Shown: positions 48,379 through 62,487, numbered from the stretch's first letter. The stretch: DNA of 64,000 nt from Phoebastria nigripes (GCA_035582835.1 JAYKAV010003266.1:1612159-1676158), one strand, 5' to 3'. Notes: generated by a model not told the origin, from the letters alone. Made by a program: numbers and translations.

Positions 48379-51300
48379 TGCTAGACTAGATAATGATATG
48401 AAATGGAAACTGAATTTACAAAGGTTCTGATGGATAGGTTCATCTGCGTAACTCCCAGCATGTACCTTTGCTAAATTCGAAATTGCCTTTACACAAGTGG
48501 ATCTTCTGTAAGTCTAGCAATAGAGTAGTGGGGTTGATCTGTTCAATCTTTATATGTTTCTACTGCTTTGAGTAGTGGTGTCAGTAGAATTTTATCACAC
48601 AATTTTTCTATGAAATGAAAAACTTGTATTTCAGGTGAATATTTGAATTGGTCTAGAACCAGCTAAATCAGAAAAGTGGAATGTAGTTTGTATAGGCATT
48701 TGTATTTGTCTTTTCCCTGAATACTTATGGTTTTGGCCAGTATTGGAAACAGAAATATATCCTAAAATGTGTTTCCTGTGTTATTTTGTCCAGTTTAAAC
48801 TTCTTGGTAGGAGTCAGACTTCAGAATTTAACTGGGATAGTGCTGAATCCCAATGGCATGGATTTGAATCTCATGTCTTCTCTTCCCACTAAATAGTTGG
48901 TTCAGTTTTAAGCTTCAGGCTTTGGCCCTGCTCTGCCTTCTAAAAGCACACTTTAATCTCCTGAAAAACATGAGCCTGATAGCTCCTGGGTGCTTTAATT
49001 AAGTGAAATGAAAGACGTTAATTTCCATAAATAGAAGAGCTTCCAAGAACAGCACAGGCTCCAGCCCAGCCACCCACCCCGAGGTGCACGGTGAGAACCA
49101 CCTCGGCCAGATCAGTGCTCCTGGAGGCGGGGAGCAAGGGGGACTTGAACCTTATCCCCAAAGATGCTGCTGATATGGTAATGAGAGACAAAGAAGTCCG
49201 GGACTTGAGCACCCTGTCAATATGATAAAGACCAGGGAAGACCAAAAGCAGTTCTTTCATCTACCTGGCTGCTGGGGACCAGAGAGCTTCCCCAGCCTGG
49301 CTTTGGTGGCTCCCTTTGGCCAGGTCATGATTTTGAGTCAAGACAGACACTTAGTGGCCAGGGAGCTGGAATTCCCCCAAGCTTTGTTCCTTGGGCAGAT
49401 TCTCTCCTTGCACTATCTTCCTTTCCTTTTTCTTCATATTTATATATTTGTTTATTTTAAGGAAGACGAAAGCAAGATCTTAATGCTGATACTTATCTAC
49501 ATGCTGCATTTCCTTTGGTCCTGATTTGCCTCGAGCTGTTCTTGAGCTTTATCGTGGGAACACTATACTGAAAATTCAAGGCTATTTTCATAGGAATATA
49601 GATTCCCTTCTGGAAACTTGACATATCGCAGCATTGCCACTGAAATCAATTTGTGCAAACTAACAACTTTATCTGTGCTGAGGAAGTGAAGTTAAAAATT
49701 GCTTAAAACAAAACTGCTAAAAGAGGGGGACCCCCAAAGAAGAATGGGATATGTTGTGAGACAACACAAACGATGAGATATTTCTAGAGAGAGTGCTCAC
49801 CAAGAATTGTCCCAATGGCACCAGCAAAAAGCAAGGCAGGAAGCTTCTTGTTCAGTTTGGTTGCATCTAGTTTTGTCCTATNCAGCACACCTGCCCCTGC
49901 CCTCCAAAAATGGACACCAAGATTTATCTGTTCTCATAAGTGGAAAAATATGATTTTCACATTGATTACTGTAAGCTCTGAAGTCCCAGTGTAATGGTGG
50001 GATTTTATTTTGGCAGCCAGCATAGCATCCCTGGCTACATTCAAGTTGCAAAATTAAACCATGCCATCTCTGCTACCTATGCAACCATACTTACTGTCTT
50101 TGGCAGCAGTGGAGGACACACTTGCTCTGCAGAATCCAGAATCCTTTGTTAATGGTGCTGAAGGCAACAACTGAATTTGGCAAAGGGTGCTCCACCATCA
50201 AAATGCAGCAGATCAAAATCCCAAATACTTTTCCCCCCATGCTGTAGAATGTTCTTCTAAGCTGGCATCCAATTTGAATAGTAAAAATTCTCTGATTTGG
50301 CTGTATTCACTGAGGTTGTCTCAAGGAAAGGGAGAAAAGTGTTAATAGGATGAATCGAGCCCAGTGATGTGAAATCGGGGCTACAATTAAAGCATTGTGG
50401 CAGCATTAAAATTCTAAACTTAACACAATGTCAAACCAGTTGGTAGAACAATTCCAGAAAATTTATTTTGTGGCCAGTGGTTATTTCTTTGTGCTAATGA
50501 AATGGGCATTTTTCTTCAGTGAATTGAATCACAACTAATTGAGTAGTAATCAGCACAGGCCCCAAGTTCAGATAAATGTTGCCTTCCTAATGCTTTGTAG
50601 AAATGCAGAATCCATTAACTATCTTGAAATGAGATTTTTTTTTTTTTAATGAGTAGGATCTTAGCAAACCATTACAGACAGCTTTGTGCTGTCACACAAA
50701 ACTTTCCTGTTTGCTTAACACTGGGAGGGGAAAATGATTTTCAATTAATTCAAGTGCTGATAGGGTTTACAGTTTGTTTTAAAACTCCAAAAATAAATAT
50801 AATTTTCGGGCCTGTCTTTGTGCAATTCATAATTTTCTTTCTTGTGTCTTCAGAAGGCAACAAGTTACCCTGCTGATAATCTATCGATTCATCACAATGA
50901 GCCTTAAGTGCTGGGAAACTTTTTTATTGCAAAACTGCCTTTGCTTTTGCTTGCTGCCTTTACCTAAAAGCCAATGTGGAACCATTGAGCAGTGCTAAAT
51001 TTCCTCCTGAAAAAACACCCTCTTTCTGTAATTCTTGATGCTCCTGAGCTTGATGATCCGCATTAGCATTTCCTTCAGGTAACATCAAATTGCAGGGCTC
51101 AGACTATCTGCCAGCTCAGGGATGTGAGCCCCTGCCCTCCCCATCCGCACTCGGGCCTTTGCATCCAACCCATACCGCCCCAGGACCACCGGGAGAGATA
51201 CTTGAATTTATCTCTATGGCGACTTAAGAGAGCTCACAAGGTAGCCAAAAAACAGGGGAGTGGGGAGGGGCAGGATGGAATCAGTGGATGAGAAATAAAC

Positions 51301-53691
51301 AAAATAATGTGCTGATGCGTTGTAGAAGAATGGATTTATGGGTTATGACATTCCTAAAATATCTTTATTTAATAATGAAAACTTCATTATCCAGCCCTGT
51401 GCCGAAGTGTTGCCGTGGGTCTGCTGCAACTCCCTGGAAAGATCTTTCATCTTGACAGAAGTTCTAAATTACAGCATTAGTGCTCTAACGGAGAGGAAGT
51501 TATGGCCTATTTTGTCTGTCCAGGGAAATGAGACACACATTACTATGGAGCGGGTTATTGAAATCTAATCACTGAGAATATTAAAAATGGGGTAGCAAAA
51601 AAATTTTTTTCTGTGTGAGCACTGGGGATAAATTAAGTGATAAACCTTGAGTGTTTACCGGAGTTTCATTATTTTATTAAAAAGTAATTCATCTTTATTA
51701 CAGTTGAGGCTATTACGTTTCACATCATTAAGAAAGCAATGCATGGAGACTCTAAAGCTGATTTTCAATCCAACTATAAGAACACGTTATGTTTTTATTT
51801 TTATCACAGGTATTGCAACATCCTCTGCGGCTGCATGTGCTGACCTCCAGAAATGTTCGATCCGTGATGTTTCAGAGACAATGAGGTAAACCAGCCTGTG
51901 CTCACCCACTAATCATCAGCACTGCGTGTGCTTGGGCTCCTGGTTCAGTTTCAGTCCTGATGTCCAGGTGAGAAGTCTGTTTTGTGGATTGGAGCCGTAA
52001 TCCTGGGCCTGGATGTGCAATCTCAGCTGAGCTGTCCTCTCTAAACACTTTAGTGGCTGAATGACTGGGAGAAAAATCCTGCCTGTATTCATAAGCAATC
52101 CAGCAGCCAGAAACGAGCAGCATGGCTGAGAAAGTCCATTTCTGTTTTAGTTACTGTGGGGTTGTGTGAGTCCTTCTGGTCTTCTGACACAGGCTGGTTT
52201 TTCCTTTGCATTTTGGGTTCAGGCAGAGCCAAACCCATCAGTTCCACACAGGTCCCAGGTGAACACGTGCTGCTTTGTATCGAGCTGTATGAAAACTTTC
52301 CAAGACTTGTATTTTTGGGTGTGCAGAACCACCTGGAAGCAGACAAGCTTCGCCTGGCTCCCTCCGGCTAGGAGAGCTTCACTTGGTCCCTGTAGCTCAT
52401 GGACAGTCATACTCACGAAGGTTACTCCTCATTGCAAAGCAGAACTAACATCATTGCAGAGTGGATGAATACTTCTGTGAACGCTCATTTTAGCTTTTAA
52501 GCTGTTTGGCTGGGTTAGTGTCCCTGTTCAAGTCCATGTGCCAAGAATATCACAGCGAAGGTGTTTACTGGCAAAAGCCTTTGCTAAAAGGGCAAATTTT
52601 AGATAAACACTGGCACACGTTCATAGGAAATGAATCTGGAATTTACAGTTGTAAATATTCCCACCAAAATCTCAGCATTTGAGTGAGGTTCACTGGCTGT
52701 GGATATGCATCACTGAGAAATTCTGATTCAGTGTACTACATCTGTATGTATATACAGTGTAAGGGACAGCGCATGAACTGGAAACACTCAGAGCTCATTG
52801 CTCAGCCCAGTAATTCAAACTCATTTTCTGACACAGGCACTACACAGGCTGATGGAGAGCATCTTTTTTTTCACAGCGCTTGTTTATGAAATGCATTTCC
52901 TTGCCCATGGGGTCACCTCTGCTGCCCAGCAGTTCCCACACCCCCCCTCAGCCACCTTCTCTGGGACCCGCTTCAGGCTCTGGGCTCCCTCAGTTTTACT
53001 CTGCCATTTCATGACACAGCTGAGAGCAAGGAAAGGTGTAAATCCAGGGACCCCAGCTGCCGAAAGAGCACAGGAGTTAGATGAGAGCAGAGCACCCTCT
53101 CACGCACGGCACTGGTAGGACAGTGCCGAGGGCTGCCTAACGGGGCGACCCGATCTCCATCATCCCCTTCTCCCTGCTGCCTCTGCCCACAACATGGATC
53201 AAGGAAACACCTTTAATTTGGTCTGTCAAATCAGCCTGTGCCCCTGCTATGACTTTTATTAAGGTACAGTAAGTTCTGAGCACTTACGTAATTTGTAATT
53301 CCAGCAGCTGGTAAAGATCTTCGGGTTCAGATAATTTTCTCCTCTGGAGGGTGGCTGCTAGGATGCCAACAAACAAATACCATTGTCTTCATGAGAAAAC
53401 AAAAAGATACTGCTATAATTCAGCAGGTCATGTAGCTATAGTATGCCAAAATTGAGAGGAAAATGGCCATGTATCATCCTCAGCATCTGAAAGCAAAGCA
53501 GACAAAAGTTTTCTTTGATGGATATGCTAGTAAAAATAGTAACTTAAAGCTGCATGTATAGGAAGACAGGACATATGCTGTTAGAGTGATAATTTAAAAG
53601 TAAACCTATTGGCTCTAGGGCTTGTGTACACTCATGTAAATGAGTTTCAGCCAATTCAGTTAAAGCTTTCCAGGTAAAACTACTTGTGTAA
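48379..53691. other. Gene-free stretch
   Basis: No gene is recognised. AT-rich, repeat-free patches with TAATTG and ATTA cores at 50380-50560 and 50990-51110 resemble conserved non-coding DNA. The open frames between 51900 and 52470 overlap on both strands, so they look like chance. GC-richer sequence at 52900-53160 has few CpGs. The only N is at 49882. Confidence 0.5.
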
Positions 53692-53765
53692 ATGGCTTAT
53701 ATTAATTTAACTTAAACATATTAATAGAAATATTAATGCATTAAATATTATAATATATTAACTTT
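53692..53765. repeat. AT-rich low-complexity tract
   Basis: About 74 bases are almost entirely A and T, with repeated TTAAT/ATTAA units and no regular period. It could be a matrix-attachment or nucleosome-poor site, but the sequence alone shows only low complexity. Confidence 0.7.
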
Positions 53766-53999
53766 ACATCTAAGCAGACTGCTTCTTAACGTAAATAAAT
53801 ACTTTTTAATCCACTTTGAGAATGTCCAGGCTGAGAAGTTAAGCTCTATTAAACCACAGTAGCGGGACCGAAGCAAATCCCCATGTTGACAAAACCACAG
53901 AATAATTCCATTGACTTTCTTCACTTCTACTAAGTTATTCCCATTTATGGCAGCCCTGCTTAGGAGAACATTTAGGCTGGTGTCATCTGGCCATGCAAA

Positions 54000-54260
54000 A
54001 ACGGCGGCAGTGGTGGCGGTTTGTGAAACCTGTGGGTAGGGAGGAGGTTTGCTGAGGAAAGGCAGTGTTTGGCCAGGGCTTCCCTGCAGCAGCACCCGCC
54101 CCGGGGCAGCACCCAGGAATGAGAGCTCTGCCCAAACCCGACCCCGTGGCCCGGACCGGGCCTGGCGTGTCGGTTTGCTCACGCTGCAAACAGACGGGGT
54201 GCGATGTGCTGCCTGCNGGGAGCGGGAGGAGCTGTGCATGCAGCGCGGGGAGAAATCGCA
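54000..54260. promoter_or_regulatory. CpG-rich pocket with Sp1-type box
   Basis: Roughly 18 CpGs lie in 260 bases, with CCCGCCCC (Sp1/KLF box, minus orientation) at 54095-54102. This sits between an AT-rich tract on the left and ordinary sequence on the right. An N at 54217 interrupts it. The minus-strand open frame of 176 codons (53748-54278) crosses from this pocket into the AT tract and changes composition, so it is not a credible gene. A weak promoter or orphan CpG island is possible. Confidence 0.3.
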
Positions 54261-57200
54261 CAGAGGAGCATCACCCACAGTGATTCTTTCCTGGGGTTTT
54301 AATTGGGCTTATTCAACCTGTGCGAAAAAGAAAAGTCTGATTTCGAGGTAAATGCAAGAACAAAATGTATCCTGTAATTGGATTTTCTGAAGGAAAGCAT
54401 ACCTGAGTGTGTGCATGTGTGTATCACAAAGAAATCTGGGTTTGCTGCTAGGCCAAAGCTGCTGTCTGGTCATTACTTAGGGAGGAACGTGAGCATGAGG
54501 AACATACCTCTGGGACAGGAGGAAGAGCAAATCATGTTGCTCCAAAGACAGACTCTGAGTTACCTGCATGAGCACGAGTGGCCCAAAGAGCCACAGGGAC
54601 CTCATCTTGCAAAATGACTCTGTGTTTGGGAGCATGTCAGTCCAGCCCCTCATGCCAGGGAAATTGTAAGGTGTGCCCTATAGAAATGATCTGTGTATAA
54701 GATGCGCAGTAGAGGCTGTCATGTAGACGCTAATGCAAGTGTGTGTGTTGTTGGAGAGCATTTCTGAGGACAGGGATCTGCAGTGTAAGGTTGCCGCTGT
54801 TATCTTCAAGTAATACAAGTGGCAATAGGGGATCAGCCTGAGAATTATCTGCACATTTTATGCAGACCAAGAGGAAGTAATTGCTAGGAATGCCTCGCTC
54901 AGGATTTTGAAACAGATAACAATATCACTGCAATAAAATACAAACGCAGTAAAGAGAACAGACTGCTCCTGATGTCTGCTTAATCAATGGACTGTGAAGA
55001 GACTGAGGTGATAAACTGGCTATGCTCAGGGCTAATTTTATGTAATATAATATGTTCATAGGATTAGTCTATTTAAAAATGATTTTAATCAAACTTTTTT
55101 AAATGCAAAGCCNTTCTGCACTACTCATTTCCAATATATGCCTTAAAACAGATGAGGAAGGCAGAAACATATCCTTATTATACATGTATAATTTAAACAA
55201 TATCATCAACTGAGTATTGATTGCTGACTAATGTGCTTATTAATTAATAGATGTCTTCATGTTAAATACATTTCTCAGAGCTGTTGTGGGACCATTTAAT
55301 AAGATAAATGGGGAGTTGAAGTACAGTACTTTGTCATTAAATGTATAAGTCACATCAGAAAGAAATGTAAAGCCATGCCTCGCGTAGCTGTTTGCTGGAA
55401 TGAGCCACACAACGACTGCTCACAAAGGCTGCCCGAGCAGGGGGTGGTGCAGTAGTGGAACCGTATTTCAGACATCAGTTTCTGCCTCTTGGTTCTGCTT
55501 ATCAAAAAAAAAAAGCCCTCTCTATTTTCTGAATTAGACCAAGCAAGCCTCCCGGTAACAAGCGAAGCCGGGAAGGGCCTTGGTCTGCTACTGTAATTTA
55601 TTGACATACTACACTTACAAATGCCACTACAAAATCAGTACAAAGAAAGAGATGGAGTCCTAGAAGAAAATGTTTGCCATGGATCAGTAGTTTATTCCTG
55701 CGGTAGTGAGGATGCAAAGGAGCCAGCCATAAAATCAGTGATCATCATGAGCCCATTGCTCTTGACCTACAGCTTTTGTAAGCTCTGTAACAGTCTGTGA
55801 ATCTCCTCTCCTCTCGCTGTCTATTCCCTTAGCAGGCCATATGCTCAGCCAGCAATTACCCTTTATTCTATCTGCAGTCAGCCACTGCTTTGTTATTATT
55901 GTCTTCCTGGTTTTATTTGCTCCTTAAAGGCAGGTTACAGCCCTTTGGCTGGCGCCCAAATATCTTCAGTTCCTTTCTTGTGTAGATTATTTCCTGTCTT
56001 CCATTATTCCTACCAAAGTTGTTAAAACTTACTACTGACATTTCCTGTCTTTGGCAGTGAGAGAAACTGCCACATCAGTTTTGAGCCAAGCACCTGTTTG
56101 TTCAGTACTTCACCATCCCGCTCACATCACGTTCACCAAACTGCCGTGCTTTACATATGAAGCAGATCACTGAAGATTATGGATGATAGTGTGCACATCT
56201 CAGATGTACGCCGTATCCAATTTTCTTTACTCCTTCTACTCTCTTGTGTGCTGAGCAGACTTTTTAACTGACTGTTTGATTGATGGATATTCAAAAGGCA
56301 CCTTTATGAGCCCTATAAATAATCCCTTAAAGGTTTTTCTTTTCTTCCTCCCCCCAAAGGTGCCACTTAATCAGTTCTCCAAGCAATGGTCCTTGCCACA
56401 CCTTTCAGCTTGCTTGCTGTTTGAGCAGTATCTGCTGTGCTCTGAACATACCTGGCACTTGTCTGTGGCTGTAGGGACTCCTGGCGTACAGCACTTCGGC
56501 GTTTGGCGGGATTGGCCTTGCTGGGCATTGCTTTGTGTTTTGTTCTCAAAAGCCTAACTTGGCTTTTTTTCATCAGTGGTTATTGGCATATAATTTAGGT
56601 ACTTTATGTTGGGGGCCGGGGGGAGAATGAAGACAAATTTCCTACTCTGAAACTTGTTATAAATTGTAATTGAAGTGAAAACTGAATTGTGAACAGCAGG
56701 TAGGCAGTCTGGTCAATAAGCTTTTTGTGTATGCATAAAAACATACAGAGCCATTTTCAACATCCGAAGCCATCCATGCCTCTTGATCAAGAAAGTGCCA
56801 CACTTTGCTAAACCAAAAATGTTCTTGTGTTGCAGTAAGTGATGCATCCCAAGAACCCTCCCCAAACCCGAGGTGTCTCTGGGTTTTAAACAGCAGCAAA
56901 CTCAAGAGAAACCTGCAACAGCTATTGTGCCACCTTGCAGGCAGGATGTAAACCCACCTTTTATGGGTATGTGTACTGCATCCAGGGGCAAAAGTCACTG
57001 CTCTGCTGAAGGCCACACACAGGGAGCTGCAAGGAAGGGGCTGGGGACGTGCAAGCACCAGAGCTCTCCCCGCTCCTGCCCTGTGCCGCTCTCTGCAGCT
57101 CAGTGCAACCGACAGTCGAAATGACTCCAGTTTCCTTTTCAAACTCCAAGACCGTAATTCTAGCTGGCACAGTGTGAAGTTTCATTTTTTTCAATTATTG

Positions 57201-57584
57201 CATGATTTGCGGTGAGATCAGTTTAAAAGGAACTTCCCTCCCTATGTTTTTACACCCACCGAGTTCATTGTTTGCAAGAAAAACTGTCGGGACAACAGAA
57301 GAAGCAGAATGGTGTCCTCTGAGCATTGTATCTGGTCATGCATTTTACAAGTATCTTACAATCTCTCTTCCATTGTGACTTTGATTAATATCTGGCTTTT
57401 AAAAAATATGGACTCTTTTCATAAGAGCCACTTTGTATGTCTGTCATTTGCCAGCTGAGAATGAGAACTGGATCTAACTGGGCAGGTAGGAAACAGCAAG
57501 ATGAGTAAGAGACAGAGCAGACACACATTAAATGTGACATCAGATATAACTACTGTTAGGGTAATTGAACAGAGATATATCCGC
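54261..57584. other. Gene-free stretch
   Basis: No gene is recognised. AT-rich unique sequence lies at 55030-55350, with an N at 55113. A minus-strand frame of 161 codons at 56657-57142 encodes no known domain and overlaps open frames on the other strand. No transposon end was seen. Confidence 0.55.
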
Positions 57585-57721
57585 AATCCTGATATTCATT
57601 TACATCAGTGCTTCCTTACTCCACTCAGCCAGCGTAAACAGGCCTTTGAAATGAGCATAAATGATTCCTACGGCTGTGTTAAGGGTGGTGTAAAGGGACT
57701 TTGCACCAGTGAGAATCAGTC
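57585..57721. mobile_element. Possible ancient palindromic repeat fragment
   Basis: CATTTACATCAGTG (57597-57610) followed by TTACTCCACTCAG, and later GTGTAAAG plus GCACCAGTGAGAATCAGT, follow the order of pieces in the sauropsid hairpin repeat seen at 13203 (TTACACCAGTG, ACTCCACTG, GTGTAA, GAATCAG). The match is patchy and could be chance. Confidence 0.3.
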
Positions 57722-58389
57722 TGTACATATTTAAAATAAATAGATGTGCACATAAAAAAATAACCCCTATTATTACACAAGGATGCAGTGGGAGTACCAG
57801 GGGAATGGCTAAAGTAACAAAACTTGACACCAGTGATAATAAAAGAGGGAACTAAAGCAAAGAGATCACCCCAGTCTGCTGGGTTTCAAGTGCTTAATCA
57901 AAACTGACTTCTACTACTGCAGCTGCAAAAGAAATGTTTCTAGCCTCCCATTAATTTCCATACAATAACCCTCTAATGGGGGAGTTGCCGGGGAGAGGAG
58001 GGCGATCAATCTGCTGTAATGACACACTAGAGACTAAGGGAAAATGCAAACTTGGAGCAATTTCATGGCAGGTGCAACCTTGGAAAGTACGGCCATTTTT
58101 CTAAGTTAATTTGTTCCCCTGATATGTTTGAAATCCATATTTGTACTTTAAAGGTCTAAAATGCAAGATGATTAAAAAATATAACCAGATTTTTGTAAGC
58201 TTTTCAACTGTATCAGGTGATACATTAATGCCCCTCCTTGGAGCTAGGACAGCTGGATAGCTTTTATCATTTGCTGCCAAAAAAAAGGAATAGGATTGTT
58301 TATTCTAGCGTTCACTTTCTGTCTTTAGCCTTCCTATTTACCTCCCTAGCCTGATGCTCATTTGTCTCCTAGCTGAATTGATCCCTAAT
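57722..58389. other. Gene-free stretch
   Basis: No gene or repeat is recognised. AT-rich, unique-looking sequence around 57950-58200 carries few CpGs. Confidence 0.5.
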
Positions 58390-58500
58390 ACTATAGGAAG
58401 TAATAATAGTAATAATAACGGTAACTAATGGCAGTAATAATTATTATTCTTGTTATTGTTAGTAATACCAGTACTATATAATGATGATGATTATTATGAA
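58390..58500. repeat. Imperfect ATA/ATT trinucleotide-rich tract
   Basis: Repeated AATAAT, TAATAG, ATTATT and GATGAT units make an imperfect trinucleotide microsatellite about 110 bases long. The left half is AATA-rich and the right half ATTATT/GATGAT-rich. It is too interrupted to have expanded recently. Confidence 0.75.
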
Positions 58501-61500
58501 TACAAGTTTTAAAACACGTAAATGAGTTAACTCAATTTCTGATACACTTTGGGTGCCTGCATCTTTTGGACATTTCTGAAAATTCCAGCTACAAATTGTA
58601 ACAGGAACAAACATCTTCACACAGGAACAGACACTAAGGCGCAGAGCGCATTTCATTTCGGGTCTTGTCCCCAGTTACTATTTTGGTAAAATCCGTGTTT
58701 TTTTGAAGTGCACTTGCACTTTCATAGTGGGGTGGAGCAGCTTTGGGGTAAATGAGCTCATTAGCCTTTCTGGGTCACCTTTCCCTGGCACTGTCTGGTA
58801 GAAGCTGTTGGGGAAAGACACGGAATTAGAGCACAGCGAGTGCCAGCCCAGGTTTTCACTGGACATGTAACGGGTAGTCCGTGGAGACTCGCTTCTCGCA
58901 GCTCACTGCCATGGTATGTTATGAGCACCCCCCTGTGGGCTNGGTGGACTTGTAATTCCCTGCTACACTTTTCCCACCTTTTTGGACAGCTGCTGAGTTT
59001 GGGAAGAGGGACTTTTCCTTCTCCTCCTGCATGTCCGGACCAGAGGCAGCACGGCTCTGGCATGGTGCAAAGGGAGCGCTCTGCGGGTGGCACAGAGCTG
59101 CCAGGGTGTCCCCTTGCAGCCCAGCTCTGCCCGAACCCAGAGAGTCCAGTCACTTAGAGCATCCGCAGGGTCAGCCTCTCACATCCCTTGTCAAACCTGC
59201 AACCCAGTCCTCTTTTCACCTTGTGATTTGGGCTTCTGAAAGCCAATCTCATTTATGCTGATTACTACTTTTCCTTTCTCAGCACTTAAGAACTACAGCC
59301 AGAATCTTAAAAGTATTGAATTTTCAAGCTCTGGAAAGTGCAGGGGCTTTGCATGAGAATTGGGTACCTGCTCTGCTCAGATGCTTTTGTACTTTCCACT
59401 GAGTACCTATCTGCATCTTTAGATTTGTGTCTTTGTGATATGGCCCTTTGTGGCTAAAGTTAAGGTGTATGCTTTTTTACATGAAAAGATACTTATTATT
59501 CTACTGTGATGCTGCATTTATGTGATGCTTGTGGCATCTGGAGAAGCTTGCTGTGACTATTCTTTTGTTCTGTTTTAGATACCATTTTAAATACATACTC
59601 TTCCCCACCTGCCCCAGCTTAAAAATTCTGTTTCAGCTACACCTACAAACTTCACACTGGCTTAAGTGCCTTGGTTTTTTCCTGCTACCCTACTTGGCTC
59701 CCATTAGCATGCTTAAGTAGATAAACAAAATAATTGATTGTCTAAACGAGATTGCAGGATTCGTAAAGGTTCAATTATGTCTTCCTAAGTTTGATCTCAA
59801 GTCAATGTAATGAAGTATCTGCCTAATTCTCAGTACATCATCAAAATCAATTTATTGGAATCAAATGCTACAAAGGTAGCCAGAATCATTGGAAGTATGA
59901 AACAGCAGCTACAAGAGGACAGACTAAATATACTAGAGCTGAAATGTGGTGACAGCCTCCTTTTCTGAGTCATTTCTCTGATGATTGCATATATAACTTG
60001 AGGGCTATATGTTTTATCCCTAGGGCTTTTAAAAGCTTGGTTCTGACTTCCTTACACTCATAGAGGAGTTCAGAAACACAGCTGACTTCAACAGAGCCGT
60101 CATTTTTGGCTCAGTTTGGCTGTGCTTTCAGTTGAATGTCGATGTCGAAATCNCTGATGTTGAATAGCCCTTGACTCCTCTATCAGGTGTAAAGGGTAAA
60201 GTAAGAGTGAGACAGGCGGGTTTTAAATCTCTTTTAATGCAATGAAAGTAGATGCTGTGAAACCTAATGTCTGAATAGTAAAGTAGAAAAAATTAACTTG
60301 GAAATAAGACACACTGTTTAAATGAGGAGAACAGACCTCTGGAGTAAATTCCTCTGGGAAAGTAAATTCCTAAGGGAACAGAGCAGATTCAACATCACTT
60401 GCAACCTTTATATCCACGTCATTCATCTTTCTAGGTAATTTAACCACAGTTTGAGAGGGGGCACGGCATGGGATGTGTTGGTCTGTTATTCATGTGATCA
60501 AATTAGGACCTCAGCTCCTTACTGAAATAAGACAGGATTTGGGTATGTAACTTGCTTGCAACTTTTGAAAGACCTATTGGAGATTATAGGTTTTGAAAAA
60601 CCTCTTAGGTGATAAAGCTTGGGTGCTGTCTTTCTTACTTTATCCATAGTACCAGTTCCATCAAACTACATTGGTTTTCTCCTGCAAAATCCAGATACTT
60701 CCACGTAAGATGGGTTCACTGTCAATATCTGACAGGCCAATGCAGGGAACAATTTGCATTAAGGAAAGAGAGCTCAGGCTTGAACAGCGCTGGAGGGATA
60801 TGCAACACTTTCAGATCGGTTGAAAGTTTTTCCTTCCACTGGCCTGTTTTCTCGCTCTCTCTAGTGATTTAGGATGTGGATTTTTGCTCCTTGCCATCAT
60901 GTGTTTATGACTCTGTAGTGCTGGTGATCTACAAAGCAAGGCACATTGCTGCTGAAATTACAACATGTCTGAAACTTCTTGGACCTCTTCAGTGGAGACC
61001 AAATAAGTAAGAGCTAGCTCTGAAATCCAGGCTCCCTGAGCTCATGGGGTATATGCACCTTTAATCAGACAGCACAATATCTTCTCTTTAGCTGGTAGGT
61101 TTTAATACTCATCTCCCTTAAGATGACAAACCCTCTCACTGTCCATCCAAAGGACAGTAAGGACCTGTAAAAGGCAATTCAGTTTCACAGGCCATAAAGT
61201 TATATGTCCATTTCTTGCATTTCTTCCCTTTTTGTTTATGATTTCAGAAAAATCTCTAAGCCTGCAATCTATGTTTAGCCTCTGAACATCCATAATGCAA
61301 AGCTGGATTCCAACCACTTGTTCACTGAGGAAAGCATCAGCAAAAAAGCCAGCTGAGTTCGCAGTGTGGCTTTCTGGAGGTGCATGGTAGATGGGGAATT
61401 TGGGCTCTCTTCCCAACAGAGGCAGCTTGTGGTTATAGGAGAGAGACCAGCCTCGGGACTCCTTGTCCTATCCCTGCCATCAATTCTGTACCACTGTTCA

Positions 61501-62341
61501 ATAACTTCCTAAGTCATCTAGCAGCAATAATGTTGCTGTTTTTAAAGCAGTGTTTTTGTACATAGGAAGTGGTGGTTTTGAGAAAATCCAGATACTTACT
61601 ACTTCCTTTCTGCAGACAGGTCTGTAGTTTTCCCTTTGAATAGCTCCCATTTCCTCTTCTGAGAATGACTCTATGCATAAACAAACCCTAAATTAAACAC
61701 AGGAAAATACTGTGACATTTAAAAAAGATGTAAATAGAATAACTCATTTTGCCATCTAGATGAGAGTCTTGGGTCTAACATGTACATGTGATTCTGTGGC
61801 TTGCTCGTATCATTACTCTTCACCTCTGCTCATAAACCTCCACCTAGAAAATAATGTAATTTAATTAGGAATGTGGAATTAGCTTATTGCAGTCACACTC
61901 AGTTAAGCTGAATCAGTTTGTAAATTCCATTGTCATTGGGGCTGAAAAAAATACATGTTACATTAGCAGCCTAATCTTATGTGCGTATTAGGAGAGGGAT
62001 TGCAGGTGAAGCCGCTCGTGGCCCTTGGCGCCTGGCGTGGCCAAGAGCAGCCTGGAGCTGCCCTGCCCTCCTGCCTGCGTGCATGGTGCGGTGGGACGCT
62101 GGGGGGAACATGAGGTGTGGGGGAAGCAAGGTCCGAGGAAGACACAGCCCCTGATGCTGTGGGCAGGCATTCCTAATGGTCTGCCTCAGGAGGGAGGAAG
62201 GCAACAGAGATAAAATTAACGAGTGACCCCATATCCCACCAGCTGGCTGTGATGGGAGGGTGGAGAGTGGGGCACCATGTACCCAGGGGCTGATAGGATT
62301 TTGCATGAGAGAGACATCCATGTTGCAGGACGTTTGCGCAC
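58501..62341. other. Gene-free stretch
   Basis: No gene is recognised. A minus-strand frame of 130 codons at 58761-59153 contains an N and overlaps two open plus frames. GC-richer patches lie at 58860-59140 and 62010-62130, without enough CpGs for an island. An isolated N is at 60153. Confidence 0.5.
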
Positions 62342-62487
62342 CTTCTGTGGGCTCCTTCGGTTTATGCGAAGGTGGGGCAGAGGATCCTGCTCCGACCGGT
62401 GTGGTGTCCATGTCAGAAATGTGTGGCCAGTTGTGAGCTCCCACCATGAGGTTCTGCCAGAGGGATGTGAGCATCACCTGCCTCTCT
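62342..62487 (-). other. Candidate minus-strand exon, unrecognised
   Basis: On the minus strand a strong acceptor, ATCTTATCTTTTCAG, ends at 62488. It is followed by 146 bases open in one frame, then GAAG and the donor GTGCGC at 62341. The peptide includes LTSLWQNLMVGAHNWPHIS and SDMDTTPVGAGSS. The frame remains open beyond the donor to 61977 (166 codons from the ATG at 62477), so the region is generally stop-poor on this strand. No family is recognised. A lineage-specific exon, non-coding RNA or chance are all possible. Confidence 0.2.

Noticed and set aside
53748..54278. 176-codon minus-strand frame
   Set aside because: It runs from CpG-rich into AT-rich sequence with an abrupt change in residue usage and contains an N.
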